From Acidimicrobiia bacterium (lineage in GTDB: Bacteria > Actinomycetota > Acidimicrobiia > Acidimicrobiales > Aldehydirespiratoraceae), in contig JAJEDD010000045.1 of the NCBI GenBank assembly GCA_022821685.1, forward strand, positions 1 to 64,000: 64,000 bases of DNA, read 5' to 3'. The notes beneath the pieces are model-generated. The model was not told the DNA's origin. It saw only the letters and a list, made by a program, of their open reading frames with translations, and did no database searches. Both the position numbers and the translations under genes were made by a program. Shown here in pieces: positions 36,330 to 46,084 of the stretch; position 1 is the stretch's first letter, and each line of letters begins with the position of its first letter.

Positions 36330-37930
36330 TGCGGCTGATGCGGGTGCTTGCCATCGCCGCCATCGCCGGTCTGCTGGGGGCGGGGGTGCTGATCGATCTG
36401 GCCGACCGCCCACAATCGGACTCTGCCGAGCGGCACACGTCGGCTCTGGCCGCCCCGACCGCGGCGGTCAACACCTGGTTCTGCCCCGGCGGCAGCGGGC
36501 CGTCACAGGTCGCCGAGTTGACGGTCCAGATTGCCAACGGATCCGACGATCCGCGCACCGTCACCGTGAGCGTGCTGCCGGGCCGGTTCGAGTCCGAGCC
36601 CTCCGGCGGGTCGGCCATGTTGGAGCCGGCGGTGATCCCGATGCTCGTCGAGCCCCGTGACCGTGTGCTGCTCCGGCCGGCCGAAGTGCTGACGCGCACG
36701 GCAACATCGGAGTCCGCGGCCTCCGGCCCGCAGTGGGCTGGCGTGACGGTGGAGGCGGAGGGTTCCGACGTGATCGTGGAGCAGATCCTCACCGGATCCC
36801 AGGGCGGGGTGGGGCGCTCCCCATGCCTCACCCGGGTGGCCGACAGCTGGACCATCTCCAACGGCGCCACCCGCTCGGCGGTCGAGGGCGAGCGCTTCGT
36901 GGTGATGCTCCTCAACCCGTTCCCCGACGCCGCGGTGGCCGACATCGAGCTGGTGGCCGACGTGGGCCGCGACTCGATCGACGGGCTGGTCATTCCGGCC
37001 CAGCGGGTGGTGGCGGTGGACGTGACCAACGAGGTCACAGTGGCGGCAACGGTGGCGGCCTTCATCAACGTCGTCTCCGGCCGGGTGGCCGCGTCGTGGA
37101 TCCAGATCGCCGACGGCCCCCTCGCTGGCCAGGGCACCCGGACCGCCCCGGCTGTCGCCGGCGCGGCCGATCAGTGGCATCTTCCCGTGGCCGCGGTCGG
37201 CGCTGGCCGCCGAGACGTGGTGGCCGTGTCGAACCCGTCGCCCGACGAGGTCGCCGAGGTGGATCTGGAGATCATCGCCGAGGACCCGGCGGTTGAGGTC
37301 AGCCCCATCGAGGTCACCGTCCGCCCCGGCCGGACCGTGCTGGTGGACCTGTCCGAGCAGGGCCGCCTCGAAGGCATCGGCGCATTCAGCGTGGTCGTCC
37401 GTTCCCTGGCGGCAGTGCCGGTGACCGCCTCGATCATCAGCGCCTCCTCGACGGTCGATCCCGCGGGCGCGGCCACCGCAGCAGCCGTGGCCGACTCGAC
37501 CGCGGCCAGCGGCGTCGACAGCGCCTCGCGCCGCTGGATCGTGACCGCCGAAGTGCCCGTCTCCGACGGCGGCGACGGCTCGGGCACCGCCGCCGGGGCC
37601 CTGGTGATCGTCAACCCCTCGGCGGAGGGAATCGCCGCGGTCAACGTGAGCGTCGACGGCGAGCCGGTCTGCTCCACCGAGATCGGACCGGGCCGCAACC
37701 GCCGGCTGTCGCTGGCCTGGCTGGCCTCGCGGGCCGAGAACCGCTGCCCGGTGGAGGCGGACCCGCCGCTGCTGTCGCTGGATTCCGAGCGCTACGCGGC
37801 GGGGTTCCTGGTGGAGGTGGACTCGTCGTCGCCGGTGGTGGTGGGCCGCGAGCTGCTGGGGCTCACTTCGCGCTCGGCTGCGCTGGGCGTAGCTGTCGAA
37901 GAGCCGGTGCCGCTCAGCGCGCTCCGCTAA
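36329..37930 (+). CDS. DUF5719-like secreted/anchored protein
   Basis: A 533-residue protein. It has one N-terminal membrane segment or signal (VLAIAAIAGLLGAGVLI), and the rest is a series of beta-rich repeats with NP(F/S)(P)D and VxxVSNPSPDEVAEVD elements, like the DUF5719 family. WFCPGG early in the mature region and four cysteines in all suggest an exported protein. Function is unknown. Its coupling to the large glycosyltransferase (ATG inside the TGATG overlap) suggests that they work together at the envelope. The last 17 bases overlap the convergent ftsH gene. Confidence 0.7.
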   Translation: MRLMRVLAIAAIAGLLGAGVLIDLADRPQSDSAERHTSALAAPTAAVNTWFCPGGSGPSQVAELTVQIANGSDDPRTVTVSVLPGRFESEPSGGSAMLEPAVIPMLVEPRDRVLLRPAEVLTRTATSESAASGPQWAGVTVEAEGSDVIVEQILTGSQGGVGRSPCLTRVADSWTISNGATRSAVEGERFVVMLLNPFPDAAVADIELVADVGRDSIDGLVIPAQRVVAVDVTNEVTVAATVAAFINVVSGRVAASWIQIADGPLAGQGTRTAPAVAGAADQWHLPVAAVGAGRRDVVAVSNPSPDEVAEVDLEIIAEDPAVEVSPIEVTVRPGRTVLVDLSEQGRLEGIGAFSVVVRSLAAVPVTASIISASSTVDPAGAATAAAVADSTAASGVDSASRRWIVTAEVPVSDGGDGSGTAAGALVIVNPSAEGIAAVNVSVDGEPVCSTEIGPGRNRRLSLAWLASRAENRCPVEADPPLLSLDSERYAAGFLVEVDSSSPVVVGRELLGLTSRSAALGVAVEEPVPLSALR

Positions 37931-39866
37931 CCGGGGTCGCTCCGTCGGGGTCGGGCTGTGGAGATGTGTCTCGGGACACTGCGATCAGGCGGTCGACCTC
38001 CTCGCCGCTGATGGTCTCGTGCTCGAGCAGGGCCCTGGCCACCAGGTCGAGCCCGTGGCGGTACTCGGTGAGGGTTTGCACGCACCGCTCCTGCTGCTCT
38101 CGCAGGATGCGCTCGGTCTCCTTGTCGATCGCCCGGGCGGTCTCGTCGCTGTAGTCGCGGGTCTGAACCAGATCTTCGCCCAAGAACACCTGGTTCTGCG
38201 ATCCCCAGGCCATGGGGCCGAGCTCGGTGGACATGCCCCACTCCCGCACCATCGACCGCGCCAGCGCGGTGGCCCGCATCAGGTCGTCGGCCGCACCGGT
38301 GCTGCCGATCCCGAACACCAGCTCCTCGGCGATGCGACCGCCGAACATCACCACCAGGCGGTCGAGGATGTAGTCGGAGCGGTAGATGTGGCGATCCTCC
38401 TCGGGCAGCTGCATGGTCACGCCCAGCGCCATCCCGCTGGGGATGATGGTCACCTTGTGAAGCGGGTCGGCCGTCGGCAGCACCGCCGCGCACACCGCGT
38501 GACCCGCCTCGTGGTAGGCGATGGCCTCCTTCTCGTCGTCGGTCAGGGCCAGCGACTCGCGCTTTTGGCCCATGATCACCCGGTCGCGGGCCATCTCCAC
38601 ATGGTTGGCCGCGATCTCCTCGCAGCCGTCGCGCACCGCATACAGGGCGGCCTCATTGATCAGGTTGGACAGATCGGCGCCGCTCATTCCCGGCGTGCCC
38701 CGAGCCACCACGTTCAGATCGAGATCCTCGGCGGTGCGCTTGCCCTTGATGTGCACCTCGAGGATGGCGTGGCGGTCCGACAGCTCCGGCAGCGGCACCA
38801 CCACCTGGCGGTCGAAGCGTCCCGGCCGCAGCAGGGCAGGGTCGAGAATGTCGGGCCGGTTGGTGGCGGCCATCATCACTATCCCCTCGGACCCCTCGAA
38901 ACCGTCCATCTCAGACAGCATCTGGTTGAGGGTCTGCTCGCGCTCGTCGTGGCCACCGCCGAGGCCGGCGCCCCGCTTGCGGCCGATCGAGTCGACCTCG
39001 TCGATGAAGATGATGGCCTTGCCCATCTTGCGGGCCGACTGGAACAGGTCGCGCACCCGGCTGGCGCCCACCCCAACGAACATCTCCATGAAGTCCGAGC
39101 CGGTCACCGACAGGAACGGCACGCCGGCCTCGCCCGCCACCGCCTTGGCGATCAGCGTCTTGCCCGTGCCCGGCGGACCCACCAGCAGCACGCCCTTGGG
39201 CACCCGGGCCCCGATCTCGGCGAAGCGCTCCGGCGTCTTGAGGAAGTCGACGATCTCGGTGATCTCCTGCTTGACACCCTCGTAGCCGGCCACGTCGTCG
39301 AAGGTGGTGCCGGGCCGCTCGGTGGTGTAGGTCTTGGCCCGGCTCCGGCCGATCGACATGATGCTGCCCATCTGGCCCTGGGCCCGGCGCTGCATCCACC
39401 AGAAGAACAGGATGAGCAGCCCGATGGGCAACAGCAGCGGCAGGATCGACAGGAAGAAGTTCGTCTCGGGAGTCGGCCAGCGGAACTCCGGGACGTGCTC
39501 GTTGATCAGCGCGGTGTCGGCGTCGGGCAGCGGCAGCGGACCGTTGGAGGTGTAGTCGGTGCCGTCGGCCGCGGTGGCCTCGATGTTGCCGTTGTTGTTG
39601 TTGTAGGTGCCCTCGACGATGGCGCCCTCGGTGACCTTGGCCAGGAAGTCCGGGTAGGAGATCTCGTTGCCGGAGTCGTCGGGCAGCATGGTGGTGGCCA
39701 CGAAGACGGCGATGACCGCGCCGATCATCAGCCACACCACCAGGCGCGAGCGCCGCTGTGACTCCGGCGCGGGCCGAGGCGGTGGCGGCGACGGCGACCG
39801 GGACCGCTTGTTGCGGTCGGGCGCGTGAGGCGGGGGCGGAGGGGGCGGCGGCGCGCTGTCTGCCAC
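37914..39866 (-). CDS. ftsH: ATP-dependent zinc metalloprotease FtsH
   Basis: A 650-residue membrane protease degrading misfolded and regulatory proteins. A proline/arginine-rich cytoplasmic N-terminus (1-40) precedes two membrane segments (41-60 and 138-157) that flank an outside domain. Walker A GPPGTGKT is at 230-237, Walker B FIDE at 287-290, the second homology region at [20 protein letters not shown], and the zinc motif HEAGH at 452-456. The GTG start has a TAGCCT box seven bases upstream and no ribosome-binding site. The poly-proline N-terminus is longer than in E. coli FtsH but common in actinobacteria. Confidence 0.97.
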   Translation of the reverse strand: MADSAPPPPPPPPHAPDRNKRSRSPSPPPPRPAPESQRRSRLVVWLMIGAVIAVFVATTMLPDDSGNEISYPDFLAKVTEGAIVEGTYNNNNGNIEATAADGTDYTSNGPLPLPDADTALINEHVPEFRWPTPETNFFLSILPLLLPIGLLILFFWWMQRRAQGQMGSIMSIGRSRAKTYTTERPGTTFDDVAGYEGVKQEITEIVDFLKTPERFAEIGARVPKGVLLVGPPGTGKTLIAKAVAGEAGVPFLSVTGSDFMEMFVGVGASRVRDLFQSARKMGKAIIFIDEVDSIGRKRGAGLGGGHDEREQTLNQMLSEMDGFEGSEGIVMMAATNRPDILDPALLRPGRFDRQVVVPLPELSDRHAILEVHIKGKRTAEDLDLNVVARGTPGMSGADLSNLINEAALYAVRDGCEEIAANHVEMARDRVIMGQKRESLALTDDEKEAIAYHEAGHAVCAAVLPTADPLHKVTIIPSGMALGVTMQLPEEDRHIYRSDYILDRLVVMFGGRIAEELVFGIGSTGAADDLMRATALARSMVREWGMSTELGPMAWGSQNQVFLGEDLVQTRDYSDETARAIDKETERILREQQERCVQTLTEYRHGLDLVARALLEHETISGEEVDRLIAVSRDTSPQPDPDGATPVSGAR

Positions 39867-39873
39867 GAAGGTC

Positions 39874-39879
39874 AGGCTA
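39874..39879 (-). promoter_or_regulatory. Minus-10 box TAGCCT, leaderless start of ftsH
   Basis: On the minus strand TAGCCT is followed by seven bases (GACCTTC) and then the GTG of ftsH at 39866. Confidence 0.55.
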
Positions 39880-39938
39880 GTCGGGTGCGTGCCTAGAGCG
39901 TCCGCGGGCGCGCCACAGAGCCGGGTTGGAGCGGGATG

Positions 39939-39944
39939 TAGCCT
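39939..39944 (+). promoter_or_regulatory. Minus-10 box TAGCCT, leaderless start of CPBP gene
   Basis: TAGCCT is followed by eight bases and ATG 39953. It is divergent from the identical ftsH box 60 bases away. Confidence 0.5.
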
Positions 39945-39952
39945 CGGCTGCG

Positions 39953-40630
39953 ATGATGCCGGCTGCGACGCGGCTGAAGTGGGCGGTGGTCGGCTGGGCC
40001 TCGGGGTTCCTGGGGAGCTTGGTCGCCGCGGTGGCGGTGGTGGCCGTGCAGGGGGTCGACCCCGAGGAGTTGGCGCTGAGCGCGCTGTTCCTGCTGCAGA
40101 TTCCCCTGTGGCTCGGGCTGCTCGGCACTCCGCTGCTGGCCCGGACGCGGGGCCTGAGTTGGTCCGAGCAGATGGGTTGGCGAATGCGGCCGGTCGATGC
40201 GCCGCTGGGGATCGCCGTCGGGGTGCTGTTGCAGCTGGTGCTGCTCCCGCTGCTCTACCTGCCGATCCTCGAGGTGTTCGACGACCTCGATGTGGAGGGA
40301 CCGGCCCGAGATCTGGTCGGGCTGGCCGAGGCGCCTGCGGAGATTGCCGCGCTGGTGCTCATGACCGTGATCGCCGCGCCCCTAACCGAGGAGGTCTTCT
40401 TCCGGGGCCTGCTCCAGGGGGCGCTGCGCGACCGGTTCGGGCCGATCGGCGCGGTGGCGCTCTCCTCGCTCGCCTTCGCCGCGGTCCACTTCCAGGTGGT
40501 GCAGTTCCCGGCGCTGCTGGTGATCGGGATCGCCCACAGCCTGCTGGTGCTGGCCACCGGCCGCATCGGCGCGGCCCTGTGGTCGCACCTCGCCTTCAAC
40601 GCGGTCACCGTCATCGCACTGACGGCCTGA
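39953..40630 (+). CDS. CPBP-family intramembrane metalloprotease
   Basis: A 225-residue protein with about six membrane segments. The CPBP/Abi motifs are visible: TEEVFFRGLLQGAL (the EExxxR glutamates and Arg), then FAAVHFQ (FxxxH) and a final SHLAFNAVTV with His and Asn. Members are eukaryotic Rce1-like proteases or immunity and regulatory proteins. ATG 39953 is preferred over TTG 39926 because of the leaderless box. It is divergent from ftsH. The substrate is unknown. Confidence 0.88.
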   Translation: MMPAATRLKWAVVGWASGFLGSLVAAVAVVAVQGVDPEELALSALFLLQIPLWLGLLGTPLLARTRGLSWSEQMGWRMRPVDAPLGIAVGVLLQLVLLPLLYLPILEVFDDLDVEGPARDLVGLAEAPAEIAALVLMTVIAAPLTEEVFFRGLLQGALRDRFGPIGAVALSSLAFAAVHFQVVQFPALLVIGIAHSLLVLATGRIGAALWSHLAFNAVTVIALTA

Positions 40631-40759
40631 ACCGGCGCCCGCACTTGAACAGGCGCGGATCGACGGGCGCGGATTCATGCGCTGACTGACATGAGCGGAA
40701 TCGTGCGCGGATTGGGGGCAAGCCTGGCGCGGCGACATCGATCTAACTGCTTGGCCTCT

Positions 40760-40765
40760 TACGCT
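40760..40765 (+). promoter_or_regulatory. Minus-10 box TACGCT, leaderless start
   Basis: TTACGCT is followed by eight bases and ATG 40774, the same arrangement as at the LCP gene. Confidence 0.55.
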
Positions 40766-40773
40766 GTTCGCCC

Positions 40774-43700
40774 ATGTTGAGCGGTCGCCGCCGGGGGCTG
40801 GTCTCCGTTGCGGTGGTGGTCGTCGCGGTCGTCGGGTTCACCGTCGCCAACCTGCGGCCCTGGCTCTGGTTCACCGACACCACGCCCACCGGGGGCGACC
40901 TCGGGGCCCATGTGTGGGCGCCCGCCTATCTGCGCGACGTCCTGCTCGGCGAGCTGCGGCTCACCGGGTGGACCCACGACTGGTACGCCGGCTTCCCCGC
41001 CTTCACCTTCTACATGGTTCTGCCGTCGCTGCTGGTGGTGCTGGTCGATGGCGGTCTCGCCATTCGCACCTCCGTGTTCGCCTACCTCGCGGTGGTGCTG
41101 GCCGCGGGCGCGGCCGCGATGGTGGTTCTGGGGCGCACCGCCCTGCCCGCCGGCCGGCGCTGGGCCACCGCCTTGGGGGTGGCCGGGATCTTCGGCGCGG
41201 CCAAGCTGCTCATCGACGACCCCGAGGCCGACCGTGCCCTGGCCGCCCTGCTGCTGCCTGCGGCCGCGGCCTGGTGGGCCTGGCACGCTCTGAGCGACCG
41301 ACCGCAGCGACGCCGGCCCGAGCATTCGTCGGCACGGCAGTGGACGACTGTGTGGCGCGGGCCTAAGCATTCGTCGGCACGGCAGTGGACGACGCGGTGG
41401 CGGGGGGCGGCGGCTGCGGCGGCCGCTGCCGGGGTGTTTTGGGCGGTCCCCATGCCCTATGGCGTGGCGTTGAAGCTGGTGACGATCGCCGGCGTGGTGG
41501 CGCTGCCGGTGGCGGTGTGGGCGATGGCCCGCCTCGGCGGGGTGGGCGCCGAGGGTCAGGCCCTGGCCGCCGCGGCCACCCTGCTGTTCCTGTTCGACCG
41601 CTCGTTCAACATCTACGGCGGCAACCTCATGTCGACCATGGCGGGCGAGTTCGCCTACTCGCTGGGCCTGGCCGGCGCAGTGGTCTTCATCGGCGTGGCG
41701 GCGCGAGGCATGCGACCAGAGGCCGACGCGGGTCGCTATCGGGTGTTGGGCGGGGCGCTGCTGGCCCTCACCGGGCTGATGCATCTGTTCGGGGCCTTCT
41801 TCGCACTGGCCGCGATGGCGGCGCTGCTGCTCGTTCTGCCGTGGCGCGTCTCCGCCTGGCGCAGCCGGATCGTCTGGACTGTCTCCGCCGGAGCGCTCGC
41901 CGCCGCGCTCAGCGCCTGGTGGGTGTGGCCCTTCTGGTGGAATCGGGGCCTGCTCAACGACATGGGCTGGGGCAAGGAGCGCCGCTACCTGTCGGCGCTG
42001 TGGTCTCGCAGTTCCTTCGACTACAGCTTCCTCACCAATCACCCGCCGCTGCAGCTGTTCGTGGTGCTGGCGCTGGTCGGCGCGGCGCTGCTGTTCTTGA
42101 GGCGGGCCCGGCTGCCGATGGCGCTGGCGCTGACCGGGCTGATGGTGGCGGCGGTGTTCGTGGTGTTGCCCGAGGGGCGCCTCTGGAACGTGCGGATCCT
42201 GCCCTTCTACTACCTCGCCGTGTACCTGACGGCCGCCTTCGGGCTGGGCGAGGCCATCGTCATGGGACGCGAGGCCATCGAGCGTCGCCAGGCGGCGCGG
42301 GCCGAGCAAGTCGAGCAAGTCGAAGAAGAGGATGCCGCCGCGGCGCCGCGGCGATCCTCGCGCTGGTTGTCAACGGCGGGCTCGCTCGTGGCCGGCGGTG
42401 CGGTGGCGCTGCTGGTGATGTCGGCGATGGTGATGGTGGGGCTGCCGCTGCGGTCGCTTCCCGGCGGCCAGCTCGGCGACGACGGCGTATACCGCTGGGG
42501 GCCGTTCAGTTCCAGCGAGTCCAACCTCGGCTCGTACTGGGTCGAGTACAACTTCGAGGGCTACGAGGGCAGGGGACCCACCGCCGACGGAGGCGGCAGC
42601 GCCGAGTACTGGGATCTGGTCGACGCCATGGACCGGATCGGCGAGACCCACGGCTGCGGACCGGCCCTGTGGGAATACGAGGCCGGGCGGCTCGGCTCGT
42701 ACGGAACGCCGATGGCGCCCATGCTGCTGCCGTACTGGACCGACCGGTGCATCGCCTCGCTTGAGGGCCTCTACTTCGAGGCCTCGGCCACCGTCCCGTA
42801 CCATTTCCTGATGCAGTCGGAGCTGTCGTCGGCCCCGTCGCGGGCCCAGCGGGATCTGCCCTACTCGGGACTCGACATCGCCAGAGGCGTCGAGCACATG
42901 CGGCTCATGGGGGTCCGCTACTACATGGCGTTCTCCTCCGACGCGGTGAGCGGGGCCCGAGCTTCACCCGAGCTCACCGAGATCGCCTCCACGCAGCTGG
43001 GTCCGTGGGTGGTGTTCGAGGTGTCCGACAGCGCGCCGGTGGCAGGCCTCCCCACGCTTCCGGTGGTGGTCGACAGCCTCGACGACTCCAGCGACGCTTG
43101 GCTGGAGGCGTCGGTGGCCGCCTTCCTCGCGGCCGACGGCGACCGGCTCGTGCTGACCGCCGACGGTCCAGCCAGCTGGCCGCGCCTGACTCTGCCCGAC
43201 CCTCGCGACGAGCCCGACAGCGCCGATCTGAGCCGGGAGCAGGTGATGCGCCGGTTGTCGGCAGTGGTGGGCGATACCGCGCCCGTGGTCGGGATCGAAC
43301 CGGCGCATGTCAGCTCGGTGGTCCGCGACGATCATTCGATCTCGTTCTCGGTGGACCGGGTGGGCTCGCCGGTGCTGGTGCGGACCTCGTACTTTCCGAA
43401 CTGGTCGGTGTCGGGGGCGCGGGGTCCCTACCGGGCCACGCCGAACTTCATGGTGGTCGTGCCGACCAGCACCGAGGTCCGCCTGACCTACGGTCGCAGC
43501 CCGGTGGAGTGGCTCTCGCTGGGGGTCACCCTGCTCGGCATCGCCACGGCGTCATGGCTGGTGCTGCGTGCGGTGCCAAGAGGCCGAGCGAATAGGCGAG
43601 CGATTCCGGCCCATACGGGCGAGGCCGTGGGCTGTGACGCGGGGGTTTGGGCGGCCCGTGAGCGCAGCGAACAAGAGCGGGGAATACTCCGCCGTGACGA

Positions 43701-43950
43701 AACAGGCCCTCACCTATTTGCGCGCTCCCCAAGGCGGGTGCCGCAAGCCGGATCCGAAGCCGCCGAGGCGCCGGGCGAGTCTGGGGATTCAGGCGACACC
43801 GAAAGGTCGGGGCAGGTGGAGGACGGGCCGGCACGCCGCCGATCCGAGACCAGAGTCGAGTCCGCCGAGGCGCCGGGCGAGCCTCTGGATCCAGGAGAAG
43901 CCGAGGGGTCGGGGCAGCCCGACGAACCGGGGGAGCGCGCCGCGCCGTGA
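40774..43950 (+). CDS. Large polytopic membrane protein (YfhO/GT-C-like), repeat-derived tail
   Basis: A 1058-residue protein. Residues about 1-560 contain a dozen or more membrane segments. TGGDLGAHVWAPAYLRD in the first loop and WTHDWYAGFPAFTFYMVLPS resemble GT-C-fold membrane glycosyltransferases and YfhO-type proteins. A large outside domain (about 575-900) and one more helix follow. Residues about 935-986 ([22 protein letters not shown]) come from repeat copy F. They lead into an acidic tail with a duplicated AEAPGE...SGQ segment. A 15-residue duplication (HSSARQWTT twice) lies near 183-207. It overlaps the following glycosyltransferase (GTGA). The role is probably late sugar transfer; the exact reaction is unknown. 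Confidence 0.75.
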   Translation: MLSGRRRGLVSVAVVVVAVVGFTVANLRPWLWFTDTTPTGGDLGAHVWAPAYLRDVLLGELRLTGWTHDWYAGFPAFTFYMVLPSLLVVLVDGGLAIRTSVFAYLAVVLAAGAAAMVVLGRTALPAGRRWATALGVAGIFGAAKLLIDDPEADRALAALLLPAAAAWWAWHALSDRPQRRRPEHSSARQWTTVWRGPKHSSARQWTTRWRGAAAAAAAAGVFWAVPMPYGVALKLVTIAGVVALPVAVWAMARLGGVGAEGQALAAAATLLFLFDRSFNIYGGNLMSTMAGEFAYSLGLAGAVVFIGVAARGMRPEADAGRYRVLGGALLALTGLMHLFGAFFALAAMAALLLVLPWRVSAWRSRIVWTVSAGALAAALSAWWVWPFWWNRGLLNDMGWGKERRYLSALWSRSSFDYSFLTNHPPLQLFVVLALVGAALLFLRRARLPMALALTGLMVAAVFVVLPEGRLWNVRILPFYYLAVYLTAAFGLGEAIVMGREAIERRQAARAEQVEQVEEEDAAAAPRRSSRWLSTAGSLVAGGAVALLVMSAMVMVGLPLRSLPGGQLGDDGVYRWGPFSSSESNLGSYWVEYNFEGYEGRGPTADGGGSAEYWDLVDAMDRIGETHGCGPALWEYEAGRLGSYGTPMAPMLLPYWTDRCIASLEGLYFEASATVPYHFLMQSELSSAPSRAQRDLPYSGLDIARGVEHMRLMGVRYYMAFSSDAVSGARASPELTEIASTQLGPWVVFEVSDSAPVAGLPTLPVVVDSLDDSSDAWLEASVAAFLAADGDRLVLTADGPASWPRLTLPDPRDEPDSADLSREQVMRRLSAVVGDTAPVVGIEPAHVSSVVRDDHSISFSVDRVGSPVLVRTSYFPNWSVSGARGPYRATPNFMVVVPTSTEVRLTYGRSPVEWLSLGVTLLGIATASWLVLRAVPRGRANRRAIPAHTGEAVGCDAGVWAARERSEQERGILRRDETGPHLFARSPRRVPQAGSEAAEAPGESGDSGDTERSGQVEDGPARRRSETRVESAEAPGEPLDPGEAEGSGQPDEPGERAAP
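41322..41393 (+). repeat. Tandem 45-bp duplication inside the membrane protein gene
   Basis: GCATTCGTCGGCACGGCAGT followed by GGACGAC occurs at 41322 and again at 41367. The 45-base period adds exactly 15 codons, so the frame is kept. Confidence 0.85.
43578..43730 (+). repeat. Dispersed palindromic element, copy F (in frame, variant core)
   Basis: AAGAGGCCGAGCGAATAGGC opens the copy and CCTCACCTATTTGCGCGCTC closes it. The core has GGGCTGTGACGCGGGGGTTT in place of GGCCCGAG, a variant shared with copies H and I. The GGTGAG of intergenic copies is GGCGAG here, turning an in-frame TGA into CGA. Confidence 0.92.
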
Positions 43951-44690
43951 GGTTCTCGGTGATCGTGCCCGCCTACCGGGAGGCCGGCCGCATCAGCGAC
44001 ACCGTGACCGCGCTGCGGGCTGCCTTGGCCGGAGTCCATGCCGACGGCGGCGCCGAGATCGTGGTGGTCGACGACGGCTCCGACGACGGCACCGCGTCCG
44101 CGGCTCGCGACGCCGGCGCCGACACCGTGGTGGACCTCGAGGCCAACCGGGGAAAGGGCGCGGCGGTCCGGGCCGGGATGAGGGCCGCGGCAGGCACTGT
44201 GGTGGCCTTCACCGACGCCGACCTCGCCTACTCGCCCAGCCAGCTGGTGGGACTGCTCGAGGTGGTGGAGCGGGGCGCCGACATGGCGGTGGGCGACCGC
44301 GGCCACCCCGACTCGGTGGCGGTGACCGCCCCGTCGGGACTGCGGAGGGCGGCCAGCCTGGCCGTCGGCCTGCTGCGCGGCCTGCTCGGCTTCGGTCGGG
44401 GCCGCGACACCCAGTGCGGCCTCAAGGCATTCTCGGAGCGGGCCGCGCAAGCGGTGCTGGAGGCGTCGGTGATCGACCGGTTCGCTTTCGACATAGAGGT
44501 GCTCTTGTTGGCCGACCGCCTCGGCCTGGCGGTGCGCCGGGTGCCGGTCGAGGTGGTCAACAACGACGACTCGTCGGTGCGGGCCCTCTCCGACGGCTGG
44601 CATCTGGTGCTCGACATGGGCCGCATCCGGGCCCGGGCCCTGCTGGGCCGCTACCCCTCTCGCCAATCCGCTCGGCCTCTTGGCGGGTAG
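43947..44690 (+). CDS. Polyprenyl-phosphate glycosyltransferase (DPM1-like GT2)
   Basis: A 247-residue soluble GT2. It has FSVIVPAYREAGRISDTV, VVVDDGSDDGT, NRGKGAAVRAGMRAAAG, FTDADLAYSP (DxD) and CGLKAFSERAAQ with FAFDIEVLLLA, as in polyprenyl-phosphate mannose/glucose synthases. GTG 43947 overlaps the stop of the upstream membrane protein (GTGA), suggesting that it feeds that protein a lipid-linked sugar. Its last codons (SRQSARPLGG) are written in a solo end of the dispersed repeat (remnant K). Confidence 0.87.
   Translation: MRFSVIVPAYREAGRISDTVTALRAALAGVHADGGAEIVVVDDGSDDGTASAARDAGADTVVDLEANRGKGAAVRAGMRAAAGTVVAFTDADLAYSPSQLVGLLEVVERGADMAVGDRGHPDSVAVTAPSGLRRAASLAVGLLRGLLGFGRGRDTQCGLKAFSERAAQAVLEASVIDRFAFDIEVLLLADRLGLAVRRVPVEVVNNDDSSVRALSDGWHLVLDMGRIRARALLGRYPSRQSARPLGG
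44657..44681 (-). repeat. Solo end of the dispersed element (remnant K)
   Basis: CTCTCGCCAATCCGCTCGGC followed by CTCTT matches the complement of the left end (AAGAGGCCGAGCGAATAGGC) with a few changes. It provides the last codons of the glycosyltransferase gene. Confidence 0.6.
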
Positions 44691-44696
44691 ACGGCC

Positions 44697-46040
44697 GTGG
44701 CTGATCTCGACGCCATCTTCAAGGCCTATGACATTCGCGGCATCGTGGGCGCCGAGATCGACGCGGCGGCGTGCTCCGCCATCGGCGCGGCCTTCGGCGC
44801 CCACGGGCGCGACCAGGGCGCGGCCCGCATTGTGGTGGGCCGCGACATGCGCCCCGACGGCGCCGAGCTGTCCGAGGCGTTCTGCCGGGGCGCCACCACA
44901 GCCGGTGTCGACGTGGTTGACATCGGCCTGTGCGCCACCGAGATGGTGTACTTCGCCTCCGGGCTGTTCGACGTCGGTGGCGCGATGTTCACCGCGTCTC
45001 ACAACCCGGTCGGCTACAACGGCATCAAGCTCTGCGGCCCCGGAGCGTCGCCGATCGGAGCGGCCACGGGACTGGAGCACATCAAGGCCCGGGCCCTGGC
45101 CGGACCGGTCCGAGCCGCCACCGCCGGCACCGTCGCCCGTCGCGACATCCTCGACCGCTACGTGGACCACGTCCTCTCGTTCGTGAGTCCCGAGGCGCTG
45201 CAACCGCTGCGGTTGGCGGTGGACACCGCCAACGGCATGGGCGGCCTCGTCGCCCCCGCCGTGTTCGAGAACCTGCCCTTCGAGGTGGACTACCTGCATC
45301 CCGAGTTGGACGGCACGTTCCCCAACCACCCCGCCGACCCGCTCCGGTCCGAGAACCTGCGCGACGTGCAGGCCAAAGTCGCCGCCGCAGGGGCCGACAT
45401 CGGCCTGGCCTTCGACGGCGACGCCGACCGGGTGTTCGCGGTGGACGAGCGGTCCCGGCCGTTGTCGGGCTCGCTGACCGCGGCGCTCATCGCCTCGGTG
45501 ATGCTCGGGCGCGAGCCCGGTGCGGCGGTGGTGCGCAACGTGATCTGCTCGCGGGCCCTCGACGAGGTTGTGGCCGAGCGGGGGGGCCGAACGGTGCGGA
45601 CCCGGGTGGGGCACTCGTTCATGAAGCAGGCGATGGCCTCCAGCGGAGCAGTGTTCGGGGGCGAGCACTCCGGCCATTACTACTTCCGAGACAACTACGG
45701 CGCCGACAGCTCCATGATCGCGGTGCTGGTGATGTTGGAGGCGCTCAGCCGCTGCGATGGCGGGCTCAGCGACCTTGCTGCCCCGCTGGACCGCTACGCG
45801 GCGTCGGGCGAGATCAACACCGACGTCCCCGACCCGAGCTCGGCCATCGAGCGGGTGGTGGCCGCGTTCGCCGGCCGTGAGCAGGACCGCCTCGACGGCC
45901 TGACCGTCGATTGCGGCCGATGGTGGTTCAACCTCAGGCCGTCCAACACCGAGCCTCTGCTGCGCCTGAACCTGGAATCGGACGACCCGGCCGACATCGA
46001 CGCCAGAGTGGCTGAGGTTCTGGCCCTGATAAGTCCCTAA
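44697..46040 (+). CDS. manB: Phosphomannomutase/phosphoglucomutase
   Basis: A 447-residue alpha-phosphohexomutase. It has FKAYDIRGIVG near the start, GRDMRPDGAELSEA, the phosphoserine loop TASHNPVGYNGIK, the metal-binding DGDADR, GGEHSGHYYFRD (sugar-binding) and the C-terminal LRPSNTEPLLRLN (phosphate-binding). It interconverts mannose-6-P and mannose-1-P for GDP-mannose. GTG 44697 is the start. The order pmm, small Trm112-like gene, isomerase, sahH follows the actinobacterial arrangement. Confidence 0.95.
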   Translation: MADLDAIFKAYDIRGIVGAEIDAAACSAIGAAFGAHGRDQGAARIVVGRDMRPDGAELSEAFCRGATTAGVDVVDIGLCATEMVYFASGLFDVGGAMFTASHNPVGYNGIKLCGPGASPIGAATGLEHIKARALAGPVRAATAGTVARRDILDRYVDHVLSFVSPEALQPLRLAVDTANGMGGLVAPAVFENLPFEVDYLHPELDGTFPNHPADPLRSENLRDVQAKVAAAGADIGLAFDGDADRVFAVDERSRPLSGSLTAALIASVMLGREPGAAVVRNVICSRALDEVVAERGGRTVRTRVGHSFMKQAMASSGAVFGGEHSGHYYFRDNYGADSSMIAVLVMLEALSRCDGGLSDLAAPLDRYAASGEINTDVPDPSSAIERVVAAFAGREQDRLDGLTVDCGRWWFNLRPSNTEPLLRLNLESDDPADIDARVAEVLALISP

Positions 46041-46084
46041 CCTCTGGGCGTGGTTTGCCCGTGTGAACTAGTGGAGGTGGCTGC

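Noticed and set aside
33249..36413. A very long open frame on the minus strand opposite the large glycosyltransferase
   Set aside because: Its product is Gln/His/Arg/Gly-rich low complexity, typical of antisense frames in GC-rich DNA; the plus-strand protein has clear domains.
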